NCBI GenBank assembly: GCA_003254925.1
Contig: QANZ01036151.1
Coordinates: forward strand, 62,001-126,000
Direction: 5' to 3'
DNA from: Chamaecrista fasciculata
Lineage: Eukaryota > Streptophyta > Magnoliopsida > Fabales > Fabaceae
Length of the DNA stretch: 64,000 bases
Shown here: positions 36,390 through 47,276 of the stretch, piece by piece
How positions within the stretch are numbered: position 1 is the stretch's first letter
How the letters are laid out: each line of letters opens with the position of its first letter
Made by a program: the position numbers and the translations under genes
The notes under the pieces: generated by a model
What the model saw: the letters and a program-made list of their open reading frames with translations, nothing else
What the model was told of the DNA's origin: nothing
Database searches by the model: none

Positions 36390-36560
36390 ATGAAAATATG
36401 ACAAGTGATAAATTTGTTTTGCATGACCAATTATGGTAGAGAGAATATTAAAAATAACTTTTTGCATAACTTATTATGAAGAGAGAAAATGTAATTAAAG
36501 CTTATGATTGGAGAAACTTTATAGCAAGTATATAAAGAATTACATATAAATTTTTTCTTT
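36390..36560. mobile_element. MITE copy (family of 48776-48974)
   Basis: It contains GCATGACCAATTATGGTAGA and TAAAGCTTATGATTGGAGAA, the same order as the reverse complement of the 48-kb copy. Related copies are at about 6690-6860 and 58680-58835. Confidence 0.55.
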
Positions 36561-36699
36561 ATTATTTTAGGTGTCGGTTTCATGTCTTGTCTAGCCAAAT
36601 GGGCTTAATCATCTCTCACCTTAGTATATTGTTTCTTCTTGCATATGTACATTTAATGATTTAATAGTTTGCATTATTAGTGTTACTTAATTAAATTTA

Positions 36700-37165
36700 G
36701 GCCAAAGCCTTATTTTAGTCTCTCATGTTTAGTCAAAGTTCTGTTTTGGTCCCTCAAGTTTTTTTTTCGTTTTGGTCCCTCATGTTGCTCAAAGTTCTGT
36801 TTTGGTCCCTCAAGTTTTCAAAAAATTCCACCATTAGTCCCTAACTATTTTCCATCCACTTTTTCTGTTAAAAAAAAAGAAAAAAAGCTAACTTTCATGT
36901 CCCAACAATTTTGATCTTTTGCATTAAGGTCCTTCCCTTTTGAAGCCATTTTTGTTTTTACCATTGACCCTTTTTTTCACTTTTGGTCCCATTTCTTTGG
37001 GTCTGGTGGGACTAACGGTGAAACTTTTTACAAAGATATGAAACCAAATATGCACCTGACCCAAAGATATGGGACTAATAGTGTAACAAAAAAAGATATG
37101 GGACCAAACTGAAAATTGAGCACAAAATATAAGACCAAATTTACATTTGACTTTTTCTCTTAACT
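36700..37165. mobile_element. Chimeric or overlapping MULE-type elements
   Basis: The left end (GGCCAAAGCCTTATTTTAGT, TTTTGGTCCCTCAAG repeated) is of the 59780 type. The right end (GACCAAATTTACATTTGAC, AGATATGGGACCAAA) is of the 26951 type. The two termini are not complements of each other, so this is a composite of two truncated elements. Confidence 0.5.
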
Positions 37166-37639
37166 GAGAATTTGAAAGTCTGGATGGAAGTGAAATTTTT
37201 ATTATTAATATACAAATGCAAGATCATAAAAAGGGGAAAAAGAGCAAGATGTATAGTTTATTTAATAAAAATTTCCATAATTTTGGGACGAAAGAACTAG
37301 GAAAGCTGAATATGACTTTTTCTCTTTCTTTCGTAACCATATCATTGTTTCTCTTTTCTACGAATTCTTGACATTTTTTTTGCTAAAATATTGATCTACT
37401 CTTTATACATTTTCTGATCTTCCATTAGACATTGACGATCTTTTCTCTTTAGGGAAGTCTGCTCGAGCTCAAAGATATTTCATTCAAGTTTCTGGCTCAA
37501 TTTCATGGCTTCCCAAGCACCATTGTTTCTTCAAAAATGACGCCAATTGCCGGACAAGCTTGCTTCCTTTATGATATATCTAATGCCTGAAAGTAACACA
37601 CTTTTCTTAGTATGATTAAATTAGATTGATTTTGAATAA

Positions 37640-38110
37640 CTATATATAAAAAAAAAAGAATTAACAAAAAATGAACATAACACTCGTTGAAATATATTTA
37701 TATAATAGAGATAGATAAGATATACCTTTGGTGTATCATTGATTTGATAGAGATAGATAACTAATCTATGTACCAACTTCGATCATGATGCATCTTTTTC
37801 TTCTTCATCTTCTTCTCCAAAGACGTTTTCATATCCTTTCTCAAAACTCATGATATCTTTTAAGAAAATGTCAATGTTGAATTGGTTGTAGGTTAACACA
37901 TTTATATATAGTTAAATAAAATTAAAATAACGACAACGGCTTCCAATCAAACTACGGGTTTAATTAGACAACGACAGTAGATCAAATAACGATTTTGGCT
38001 AAATAACGACATTATTTTATTTTTTTTTCTTATTTTTTTTACATTTCTATATTTCTAGATGCTCCACTATCTTAATTAGGGTATTTATATACAACATTTT
38101 CAAAAGAAAA
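37640..38110 (-). repeat. Paralogous module copy 4
   Basis: The minus-strand ATG (about 37852) opens MSFEKGYENVFGEEDEEEKD and following, ending at TGA after DAS. A TATATATAAA box lies upstream and short minisatellite units at about 37925-38010. Downstream on the minus strand, about 37440-37600 is homologous to 46060-46190 and follows a TTACTTTCAG acceptor-like site. Confidence 0.6.
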
Positions 38111-38611
38111 TCGAATTCAACCGTTTGAAAAATGACAGCAAGAAAGGTGCTACAACAACAACAATAAAGGCACGACAACCCCAATAGCTGGTTGATCCTT
38201 CCGCCTCCCATAGTTTGGGAGGTACTAAAACTAATATTGGTTAGCGTAATACATCATTTTTACTGGTGATTTTTAATAGAGTTAAGATTTTGGATTTTTT
38301 TGAAACATCAAGAAAATATTTATGACATTTTGAAACAAATAAAGACATTTAAGATCAAAATGAAATTTGACCCAACTTTTGCGACTTGAAATATTTAGAC
38401 ACAGTTTGACCAATGGTGAATGAGATTTGACGTGGCTACCTTGGCTGTTACGACATTTCCATAGGCATTCGCAAATTCAAATTTAATTTTTGCAATATGT
38501 AGACCCAATGTTAACAATGTGAATCTGGTTTGTTTTCTCTTCCTTTGCATTAATGTCATTGTCAAAAAATTGACCCCTTGAAATAAGCATTGTGAACCCA
38601 TTTATTTATAA

Positions 38612-39060
38612 GTGTAAATTACACATTGGTACCCAGTGGTATGACCCCAATCTATTTTGGTATCCTGTGGTTTAAAAAGTGATACTTTGGCACCCTGAGG
38701 TACGTACCGTTAACACTTTTGGTTCCCTGAACAATTTTTCGTTAGATTTGGACGGAATTTCACACGTGCATCTGACATGCCTCACTAAAACTCGATTTTA
38801 TCTAACTTTTGGCCAAAACCAAGATCAAACACAATCTAGATTTCGAAAAAAACCTCTCAAACTTTTCGGATTTTAGAGGTGTTTTTCCAAATCTAGATTG
38901 TGTGTAATGTTTGTTTTGGCCAAAAGTTAGAGAAAATCGAGTTTTAGTGAGGCATGTGAGATGCACATGCCAAATCCACCCATACATAATTTCGTCCATC
39001 AAGTCTCGGGTCTGGCCGAAACTCAATCCATGTACACTCCTACTTGAGGCTATCAATGAT
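38612..39060. mobile_element. Truncated MULE of the GGTACCCTG family with internal hairpin
   Basis: The left end has CATTGGTACCCAGTGG, TTTTGGTATCCTGTGG and TTTGGCACCCTGAGG blocks, as in the element at 39103. An inverted pair around CCTCACTAAAACTCGATTTT (38780-38870 against 38875-38975) forms a hairpin of about 95 bp. The expected right terminus is missing; the next element of the same family starts at 39103. Confidence 0.6.
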
Positions 39061-39102
39061 CAAGTTATTTTGTGAAGATCGAGCCATACATAATTTAAAA
39101 TA

Positions 39103-39894
39103 GGGTAAAATGCACTTTGGTACCCTGTGGTTAGGGCCGAATCCACTTTGGTACCCTGAAAGACAAAATTTGACACTTTGGTACCCTGAGGTTTGCGTCG
39201 TTAGCACTTTGGTACCCTGTTGTTATTTTCTGTCAAGATTTTACAAAAAGTGCTGACGTGGCTCAATCTTAGCCGTCGATTTTTACTACATCTAATTCGT
39301 TAGTTTCTATTGCTGCTTAAATCATATTTCAGTCTTCAACAAGATTTTTTTTTGTGCATTTAGGTCCTCTCCCTTTGGTAAAATGAATCAAAACACAACA
39401 AACTAAATGAATTGATCAAGTTTTCTTCAATTTCATTTCAAGAGCTAGAGAGTTATTAAAAAAGAAATTACAGAAACATCGTTAGAGGTTTGATGAATAA
39501 AATTTTTTGTAAATTTTATCTTCTCACCATGGAACCACACAGTTTTAGGACTAAATTGTATTTTATTTTCCAAATTTAGGACTAATCTATAATTTTATTC
39601 TTTTTCAATATTTTTCATGATTACATTTTGACCCTAAATTTTTTTAAAATTTTCATTTTAGTCCTCAAATATTATGATCTAAGGACGCTTTTGAAAATTT
39701 TGAAACTATTTGGGGGAATTTGTAATTTTTGTAAAAGTGCTAACAATTTTCCGTTAAATCTTCACGGAAAATAACCATAGGGTACCAAAGTGCTAAAGAC
39801 ACAAACCTTAGGGTACCAAAGTGTCAAATTTTGTCTTTCAGGATACTAAAGTGGATTAAGTCCTAACCACAGGGTACCAAAATGCATTTTACCC
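39103..39894. mobile_element. MULE-type element with perfect 9-bp TSD
   Basis: It starts GGGTAAAATGCACTTTGGTA and ends with the inverted complement GGTACCAAAATGCATTTTAC followed by CC. The flanks are identical TTTAAAATA (39094-39102 and 39895-39903). Each TIR holds four CTTTGGTACCCTG units. The interior includes inverted GGACTAAATTG/TTTAGTCCT arms. No transposase. Confidence 0.85.
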
Positions 39895-40269
39895 TTTAAA
39901 ATAATCTTGTTTCCGCATTCTTTTTGTGTTACTTTGCTTTTGCTGATATTTGTGACTAATATTGTTATTATTGGTAAAACTAAGACATATTCAGAACACT
40001 AATAAAAATTCTACATATATTGATATGAAAATTTATAGTACAATGAAGACTCTTATTTTTTGTTGGATTATAATGATAATCATTATAATATTTGATTACG
40101 AATAATTAATAATATTTGATTACATTAACATCAAGGCATGCATACTCAAGAGTGAGATCTAATACACATTTGCGTGGGCTTGCTCATGTGTAGGCCCACC
40201 AATTGCTTAGCCACATCCACTACATCTACGTCTTTCGAGACTTCAACTTCATGATGTCGTTTTTCACCT

Positions 40270-41147
40270 GAATCCCAATGAAAGTTGGCATGTTGGTCTT
40301 GTGTATGATGATAATTTCTTGATCATTTGAAACTTGGAATCATAATCTAAGGATTTGGAAGTAGATATTTCAAAGGTACGCAAAGTCTTAGCATTCTCCA
40401 TAAATATTTTGCAAATAGCATTTCAAGGACGTCACCTTCAAATCCTACCATATGGCATTTTCTAAGGCTTGACGAAATCCTTGTACCTCTCCATCTAAAT
40501 GTCCCATCGACACATTATTATAATTTCTATTCTGCATTTGTCAACATTCAATATTTAAACAACTAAAAATATTTAAGAAATATAAAAGTAATTAAACTGA
40601 TAAAAAATAATAAAGAATGTCAATAATGCCAATTAAAAGAACCTTATGAATGATAAGGATTTGGAGCTTAGGGGTCCTCTGGAGAATTTGTGCTATAACA
40701 TTCCATTTACGTTCTAACACCATTAGCGCCAGATAGACTAAATTGGGAAATGTTGGAATAACATAAGCAACCTGCATTGTTATAAAACTAATAATATGAT
40801 GAGTGTCAACACTTGAATTAACAATCCAATGCCACAATTAATGCCTTGTTGATCCACGTGTTCACATTGGTATTACTAGTGAACTTAGAATGACACTGAA
40901 GTTGGAACCTTTTGAGAAGTTGAATGTCTCGTGAGAGTGTGAGCAGAACAGTGAACACAAACTGAACGAAACGACAATATTGAGTTTCGTTTTGGGTGTA
41001 GCCTTCATCGTTGAACTCAAGGAAGGGCATGAAATGCCAAAGGGGTTTCCACCTCTTGGATAGTATGCTTGTAGCAACAACGTCTTTGGTAGGTAAGAAA
41101 GAAAAGATGTGATGAAGACATGAGTCTGGTAAATTACTTATCCTATC
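40270..41147 (-). pseudogene. F-box/FBD/LRR gene pseudogene
   Basis: Reading the minus strand from 41147, DRISNLPDSCLHHIFSFLPT and KDVVATSILSKRWKPLW form a clear F-box. They are followed by MPFLEFNDEGYTQNE and RFVQFVFTVLL, the conserved segment after the F-box in plant F-box/FBD proteins, then CHSKFTSNTNVNTWI and a stop at about 40818. Another frame (40837-40600) has YVIPTFPNLVYLAL and NVIAQILQRTPKLQILII, typical of the LRR/FBD part. About 40337-40455 keeps FBD-like FEGDVLEMLFAKY and TLRTFEISTSKSLDYDS. No ATG lies directly before the F-box, the LRR region is short, and stops and shifts occur, so it is not functional. It sits in a duplicated segment homologous to 16.6-18.2 kb. Confidence 0.8.
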
Positions 41148-41269
41148 GTTACTTATAGCTTTTGTGATTCAGAGAGATCAGGCTTTGAGGCTTTAATTAG
41201 AACACAAAAAATACGTACATAACCAAAACCTAACCTGTAATGCAAAACAGAAAAATTAGGGGATTTTTT

Positions 41270-41835
41270 TGGTCGAAAAGATGAATTTTTCATTCATAGG
41301 ATAAAGTGGCACAGGGTCATACATCAAGGAGACCAAATAAAGTTGGGCCAAAAAAGGGAGACCAAATAAGGTAAAGATCTAACAATATAAAAATAACCTT
41401 ACGCTCATAGGAATAGATTATAATAGTATAGGAGAAGAAATAAAATTTTAGGCAACACACCTAAGAAAGAAATATAAGATCCAAATCTTCTATACTACGG
41501 AGATATATATCAAATCAACAAAAATACTAGAAAATAAAGAGAACTTGAAAGATATAACCGAGAGGCAACACACCCATCATCCCTCTCTGAGAGATCAATC
41601 TTATTCGATTTTTGACTCTAGAGTAGATTTGAGAGATGTATATCATCAAAAGAAAAAAAAAAAAAGAAACAAACAATTCTAATTAAAGAGAGAAAAACTT
41701 CCTTACTAGAAGAAGACACCAAAAACCATACCTAAAACAGAGGGGGGCTATCGCCGCTATTGAAAGTGGATCCACAGCCTTGTTCTAAGTTCACAATGGT
41801 GGAGGAACTAGATCAGAAAAAAAAAAAAAAAANAA
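41270..41835 (-). mobile_element. Possible LINE-derived 3' segment
   Basis: On the minus strand the segment ends ATGAAAAATTCATCTTTTCGACCAAAAAAA (quoted here in two parts: ATGAAAAATTCATC and TTTTCGACC plus A run), which resembles the 3' end of plant L1-type LINEs. The other end is an A run with one unknown base (41833). No endonuclease or RT domain and no TSD was seen. Confidence 0.3.
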
Positions 41836-42459
41836 ATAACAACAGAAACTAGGCGAAATCACATTTTGAGATCAAAACAAAATAGATGTGAAAGTTTGAG
41901 GATGAAAATGGAAAAAAAAAATAGTCTTAGGATCAAAATTAAACTTATACCATAATTTGAAGAGCAAAATTGAGTATCTGACCTAATTTTTTATTGGCTC
42001 TATGCTAAAGGAAATTAAAGTTACTTTTCTAAATTATGTCGAGTCTTTACCCTAATCTACTCCATTTCTCCCGTTTTCTAATGCATGTGTCTATGTAATA
42101 ACTTCTGTAGATTAGATATTTGAAATATCAATATTTATAAAAAATAAAAAATAGAAGAGAGAGAGAGAGAGAAATACTAGTATATTGAATACTACTAGTT
42201 TTCACATACCTAAAGAAACATATCAAAGTTGTTTAAAAAAACATAAAATGAAAAATTATTTAGAATGAGCTTAAACGTAAAAAGAATTTCCTTTCAACTT
42301 TAGTTACATTTAGTTTCTTTTCTAACTCCGAAAAGTGAGGAAGTTACAAGACATGCGTATTTTCACTGTAAGCCAAACCACTCAATTTCTGTGTGTACAT
42401 AGATTGTTAGCTTGAATCTCTTTTTCTCTTTCCTTAGTACAAGACTGAAGAAATAATAT

Positions 42460-43164
42460 GGCACAAATAATACACATATTGAAATATATTTATATATTTA
42501 TATATAGAGAGAGAAATATACCTTTGGTAAGTCATTGATTTGATAAAGATAGATATATAAACCTCATGTGTGATGTATTGTTTTCCTCTTCCTCTGCATC
42601 TTCCTTTCCCTTCTCAAAACCCATGAAATATTGTAAAAAAAAAAATGTGAATGTTGAATTGTCTTTTAGTTAGTACACTTATATATAGTTAAATAAAATT
42701 AAAACAACGACATTAGATCAAACGACAATATTAGCTATATAACGACATTGGATTAAACACAATAATAGCTAGATAACAACATTGGATTAAACTATTATTT
42801 TAGCTAGATAACGATATTGGATCAAACGACAATTTCAGCTAAACGACGACATTGCTTTACTTTCTTTTAATTTTATGTACTATATATTTTTTTCTTTTCC
42901 CTTTTCTCTAATTTTTACATTTTGATATTTCTAAATGATTAACCATCTTAATTAAGGTATCTATCCACAACATTTTCAATAGACAAGCAATTCACTCAAA
43001 TATAAAAACATGTAGCCTTCAGAGCTATTACAAAAAAGGTTTAGATTTTCTATATGATCAATGTGCAATAATATTAAAAATATTCCTCCTTATATCCACC
43101 CTAAAAATCCCTTTATTTTAATTTCCTAAAATATAGACCCTAAAATATTTTTAACAATTACAAC
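42460..43164 (-). repeat. Paralogous module copy 2
   Basis: The minus-strand ATG (about 42624) opens MGFEKGKEDAEEEENNTSHM and following, ending at TGA in the same place as copy 1. A TATA box CTATATATAAG lies upstream (about 42678-42689), with minisatellite units at about 42700-42860. The segment matches 18600-19340 but lacks the hAT inserted there (empty site near 43075). Confidence 0.65.
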
Positions 43165-43872
43165 TAGGGGTGTTCAAAACCGAACCAAACCGATTGAACC
43201 GAACTAAACCGAACCAAACCGAACCAAACCGAACCAAAACCGACATTCAAATGGTTTGGTTTGGTTTCATTTTTCTTAATTTTGGGCGGTTCGGTTCGGT
43301 GGCGGTTTGACACTTCACTAAACCGAACCAAACCGCAACTATGCAATTATATATAAATAATACAATACATTATATATATATATAGTATTTATGCGTTCCT
43401 CCACTACTCCACTAAAACAAATAAACAATGAGGCACAGCCCATGAAACTATAACCTAAAGACCAAAAGTAAAAATTGAAAAAGTAGCCGCATAGACATTT
43501 GACATTTCAATTCGCATTCAAAGTTCCAAACTGAAACCAGTGAAAGACCAAACCCTAACATCTATATTTCGTCTTCTCCCATTCGCATTCAAAGTCCCAT
43601 TTCGTCTTCTGTTTCATAACTTAATGAACATAGTGCTGCTACTTTTCAGATGTTATGAAATTAGTACTTTTTATATTAATTATAAAATTAATAGTAATTA
43701 AAGGTCAAACCGCCCAAACCAAACCGCCAAAACCGCCATTATATTGGTTTGGTTTGGTTTGGTTTGATATTTTTTTTCAAACCGAACGGTTTGAGTTTTC
43801 TCCAAACCGATGCGAGCGGTTCGGTTTGAAAAACCATTTTAAACCGCCCAAACCGCCCAACGAACACCCCTA
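43165..43872. mobile_element. hAT-type element, perfect 8-bp TSD
   Basis: The ends are TAGGGGTGTTCAAAACCG and the inverted TAGGGGTGTTCG. The 8-mer ATTACAAC flanks both sides (43157-43164 and 43873-43880). Subterminal regions are rows of AACCGAACCAAACCG motifs. No transposase. It occupies the same homologous nucleotide as the unrelated hAT at 20816-22032. Confidence 0.9.
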
Positions 43873-43880
43873 ATTACAAC

Positions 43881-45019
43881 CGTTCAAAAAAATTAAACAA
43901 AAATATTTATTTTATTGTTGAGAGTTTGAGTGTTCTGAGAATCAAACTCTCAGCATTATTGTCCAAGTAAAAATTAGAGAAAAATGAGTGGTGGGGCCGA
44001 CATCAATTTATTTTATTGTTGTCATTTCATACAACTCTAACAATGTGAATAGTAAATAATCATTTCAATTTCAATGATTAAAATGTTCTCAATAAAATTT
44101 TGATAATAAATTATATGTAATCATAACTATTTGTGTAGGGATTTATATATACATATGGGAGGAAATTAAATTTGAAATACTTGGAGTTTAAAATAATAGT
44201 TTTTTTTTTTTGCAAAATTAAGCAAAAACAAATAGACTATTAATTGTAGGAAGTCAAAAGTCGCTGAAAAATATTAATCCTAAACAGTCCTAGGGATGAT
44301 TGAACAAGTTTTTGCAATAGTTAAAGCCAACCTTGTGTCAAAATTCAAGAGATCTAAACTACATGCACTTAACTAATGAAAATTAGATCTAGTGGAAATG
44401 ACTAATCTTTTCTAAAATGATAAACTGAGTTTCAAAAATCCAGTAAGACTTGTATTAGTCAAATTTTTGGTTTATCAAATTTCAAACATGTATGCAACTT
44501 AATTGACCATATACAATATGAAGTATCCGGCCTATTATTTCTTGTGTGATTTGACTCCTTTTTAATGATTGTCAAACTCTCAACATCATAGTTAATTTAT
44601 CTTATTATTGACGAGCAATAATTCTTTCATTGTTACAATCATGCTTCTTATAATTATATTCCTCTCATGTGCAGTAAATTATATTGTTTAGTATAAATTT
44701 TATTCTCACCTGACTTGGAAGTAATGGCAAGATGAAGATGGCTAGTTTGACTTCAGGTTTTATTATAAAGAATAACATTTTTTTTCATTTGTTTTCATGA
44801 ATCATGAGTTTGTAGACATCGATCCTTTTAATTCACAAAGGTTGTGCGCTTCAGTGCCATTCATTTCCAGCCACCAACACTTTAATTGGAGACGGATTTA
44901 GTTTGGTCTGGTTGAAATTTAACTTGCATTTTAATTTTTATCCTGTTTTACTTCCTTTCCTTCTCCCATTCTGTAAACTATCCAATTTTGTAAAATTAAA
45001 GGCATTGTACACCATATAG
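43881..45019. other. Paralogous-segment DNA without genes
   Basis: The first 150 bases are homologous to 22041-22180. The stretch 44490-44650 is homologous to 9440-9600 (TTTTTAATGATTGTCAAAC and following). No coding signal elsewhere. Confidence 0.5.
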
Positions 45020-45270
45020 ACATTGAGCACCATACTTCAAACTTGATTCCCATCAACTAAAAAACCCCATTTCTATGAGTCCATGACTTCTTGTTGTAGC
45101 AATAGTTTTAGACCTTTTGGATGTCCCAACTAGTAGTACAACAACATCTTGGTGGCACACACTATAGCTTCTTTGAGGGCCTCAAATGCCTTTTGTCCAA
45201 CTTTAAATGATTGAAAACCAATCTTTTCAAGTACATTTTTCGTTGACTTGTCTACAAAGGACTAGATTAT
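45020..45270 (-). pseudogene. Ty3/gypsy RT/RNase H fragment
   Basis: The minus strand gives KVGQKAFEALKEAIVCATKM followed, after a stop, by KGLKLLLQQE. These correspond to the gypsy connection between RT and RNase H ('AFE.LKEAL..AP' then 'GLGAVL.QEGH'). The fragment is short and broken, with no LTRs seen nearby. Confidence 0.4.
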
Positions 45271-46049
45271 TTCTCTGTGCTTAATTTTATTAACTTTGGC
45301 ATTGCAGTTTGTCAACAAGCTAAGGTCCCAAATGAGACACTCAAAATAATCTTCATTGGTGGGTACCCAAAGGATCAATTTAAGAACAAATTAAAGAATA
45401 ATCACACAATGGTATTTGTCACTCTATTTCATAGTTCTTTATCCCAAAGCCTTTATCACTCTGGTGGGTGATTCAAGTGCCTTAAATTCTTTGTTAAACT
45501 AATGGTTTTAGATGTTTTTATCTTGGGGCTTTCAGAAAAAAAAAAATATGAGTTTTTGGATAGACAGGGAGGCCTCCTTGTCTATTCCACTTTATTCTAA
45601 TCAAAACATCCAAACACAAATTTTATTTGTTTTGGCCCTTCAGCTTCATTCTATTCCCTTCTTGACATGTCTTCAAAGTAGCACCTCTATGGTTAAGATT
45701 CTTTTGTTTTTATTATTTTTTTTTACAGTTATACAACTGAATCTGATCAAAAGTCAGTATGAAAGTGGAAATTTTATTATACATTAGCATACAAACGCAA
45801 GATCATGAAAGGGGGAAATGAGCAAGGTGCATATATAGTTTAATAAAACAAATAAAATTCCCATAATTTTTGGGATGAATTGGGGAAGTTGAATATGATT
45901 TTTTTTCTTTCTTTTTCTGTGACAATATCAATTTTCTTTTCTGTGATTTTATTATTATCTTGTTTCTGATATGCTACAATAACACATTTTCCATTTCCTA
46001 AAATACTGATCTCTTCTTTGTTCATCTTCTGATAAGTAGGAAATAAGAT

Positions 46050-46909
46050 GAAAAATGTTTAAGCAGACTGACGACCTTTTTTCATTGAGCAAGTCTGCTC
46101 AATTTCATGGCTTCCCATCACCATTGGCTCTTCAAAAAGACGCCAATTGCCACACAAGCTTGTTCTTTCTTTAGCATATCTAACGTCTGAAAGTAACACA
46201 CTTTGCTTAGATTGATTTTGAATACCTATATATATATAACTTATAAGAATTAATAGAAAATGAACAGAATACTCATTGAAATACCTTTTTGGTGTATCAT
46301 TGATTTGATAGAGATAGATAATTAATCTATGTACAAGCTTCAACCATGCATGATGCATCTTTTTCTCCAAAGGCTTTTACAGATCCCTTCTCCAAACTCA
46401 TGATATCTTTTAAGAAAATGTGAATGTTGAATTGTTTGTGGGTTACCACATTTATATATAGTTGAATAAAATTAAGACAACGACAACGACTTCCAATCAA
46501 ACTACGGGTTTAATTAGACAACGATAATAGATCAAATTCCATTTTGGCTAAATAACGATATTATTTTTTTTTTATTTAATGTACTATATATTCTTTTTCT
46601 TATTTTTTTACATTTATATACTTATAGATGCTCCACCATCTTAATTAGAGTATTTATTTACAAAATTTTCAATTGCAAAACGAATTCATTCAATTTGAAA
46701 AATATATAGCTTTCAAAATTTTTACTAGAGTAGTCGACATTTTTATTGGAGTCAACATTTTCAAAATATTTATAAAGTTGTTATTATTGGTGGGGACTTT
46801 AAACTATTCGTTCTTCAGTCCAAATGAAATTAGTCTTCATCTACACCATTACACTTTATAATTTTAGTTTAAAAAAGACGAGACTCTAAATATTTTTAGT
46901 GATCACAAC
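46050..46909 (-). repeat. Paralogous module copy 3
   Basis: The minus-strand ATG (about 46400) gives MSLEKGSVKAFGEKDASCMV and following, ending at TAG. A TATATATAAAT box lies upstream. Downstream a TTACTTTCAG acceptor-like site (about 46195) precedes a segment reading TLDMLKKEQACVAIGVFLKS (to about 46060) that is also present in copy 4, possibly a second exon of the same unknown gene. The minisatellite is short (46470-46570). Confidence 0.55.
46740..46860 (+). mobile_element. Degenerate SINE 3' fragment
   Basis: The sequence TCAACATTTT, GGGGACTTTAAACTATTCG and AAATGAAATTAGTCTTCATC aligns, with many changes, to the second half of the SINE at 4799-4982. The pol III box region is not preserved. 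Confidence 0.5.
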
Positions 46910-47268
46910 TATATATGAAGCATGGACATTGACACAGACAAGGGACACGACACGGACACGGACGGACCGACACACTAAATTCTTAAGATTACATGACACG
47001 ACACGATATATATTTATATATATAAATAATAAAAAATTCATAAATTCTTATGAAAAATTTTAGAATTAGAATATTTATTCATAATATATGCTATATGTGT
47101 CATTATTTTCTATTGTTTGTCATATTAAAGCCATAAAAATTGATTGTATATTATGAAACTTATGAATATGTGTCTTGTGGGTGTCGTACGGGTGTTAGAC
47201 ACGGACACGTGTCTGACACGGTGACATACGGTGACACACCTTCAAAATGAAGTGTCCATGCTTCATTC
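46910..47268. mobile_element. hAT-type MITE, TSD 7/8
   Basis: The ends are TATATATGAAGCATGGACA and the inverted GAATGAAGCATGGACAC, flanked by ATCACAAC (46902-46909) and ATCACAAT (47269-47276). The subterminal regions are rich in GACACGGACACG motifs. It lies at the same homologous position as the hAT elements at 20816 and 43165. A further paralog at 47862-47900 (TTTAGTGATTATAGTCGTTC) is unoccupied. Confidence 0.75.
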
Positions 47269-47276
47269 ATCACAAT

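Larger units (their letters stand above)
33470..36608 (+). pseudogene. ZIP-family metal (Zn/Fe) transporter pseudogene
   Basis: Homology to plant ZIP transporters appears in order. About 33557-33629 is a His-containing loop (WGHDGHFHMY), ending at a GT donor. The exon at 33792-33946 ([39 protein letters not shown]) covers transmembrane segments IV-V with the metal-site His. It then shifts frame and ends GLGSSIT-stop where the family has Gln. An exon from 34676 (AKFKNKTIAIMALFFALTTL) shifts at about 34790 into DPTTLIVKGIF and ALVDLL-like MTLVDLLVADF. The C-terminus GVGFMSCLAKWA-stop is found only at 36570-36608, separated from the preceding exon by about 1.6 kb of repeats. At least two frameshifts and a premature stop show that it is dead. 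The start and first membrane segments are missing. Confidence 0.85.
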
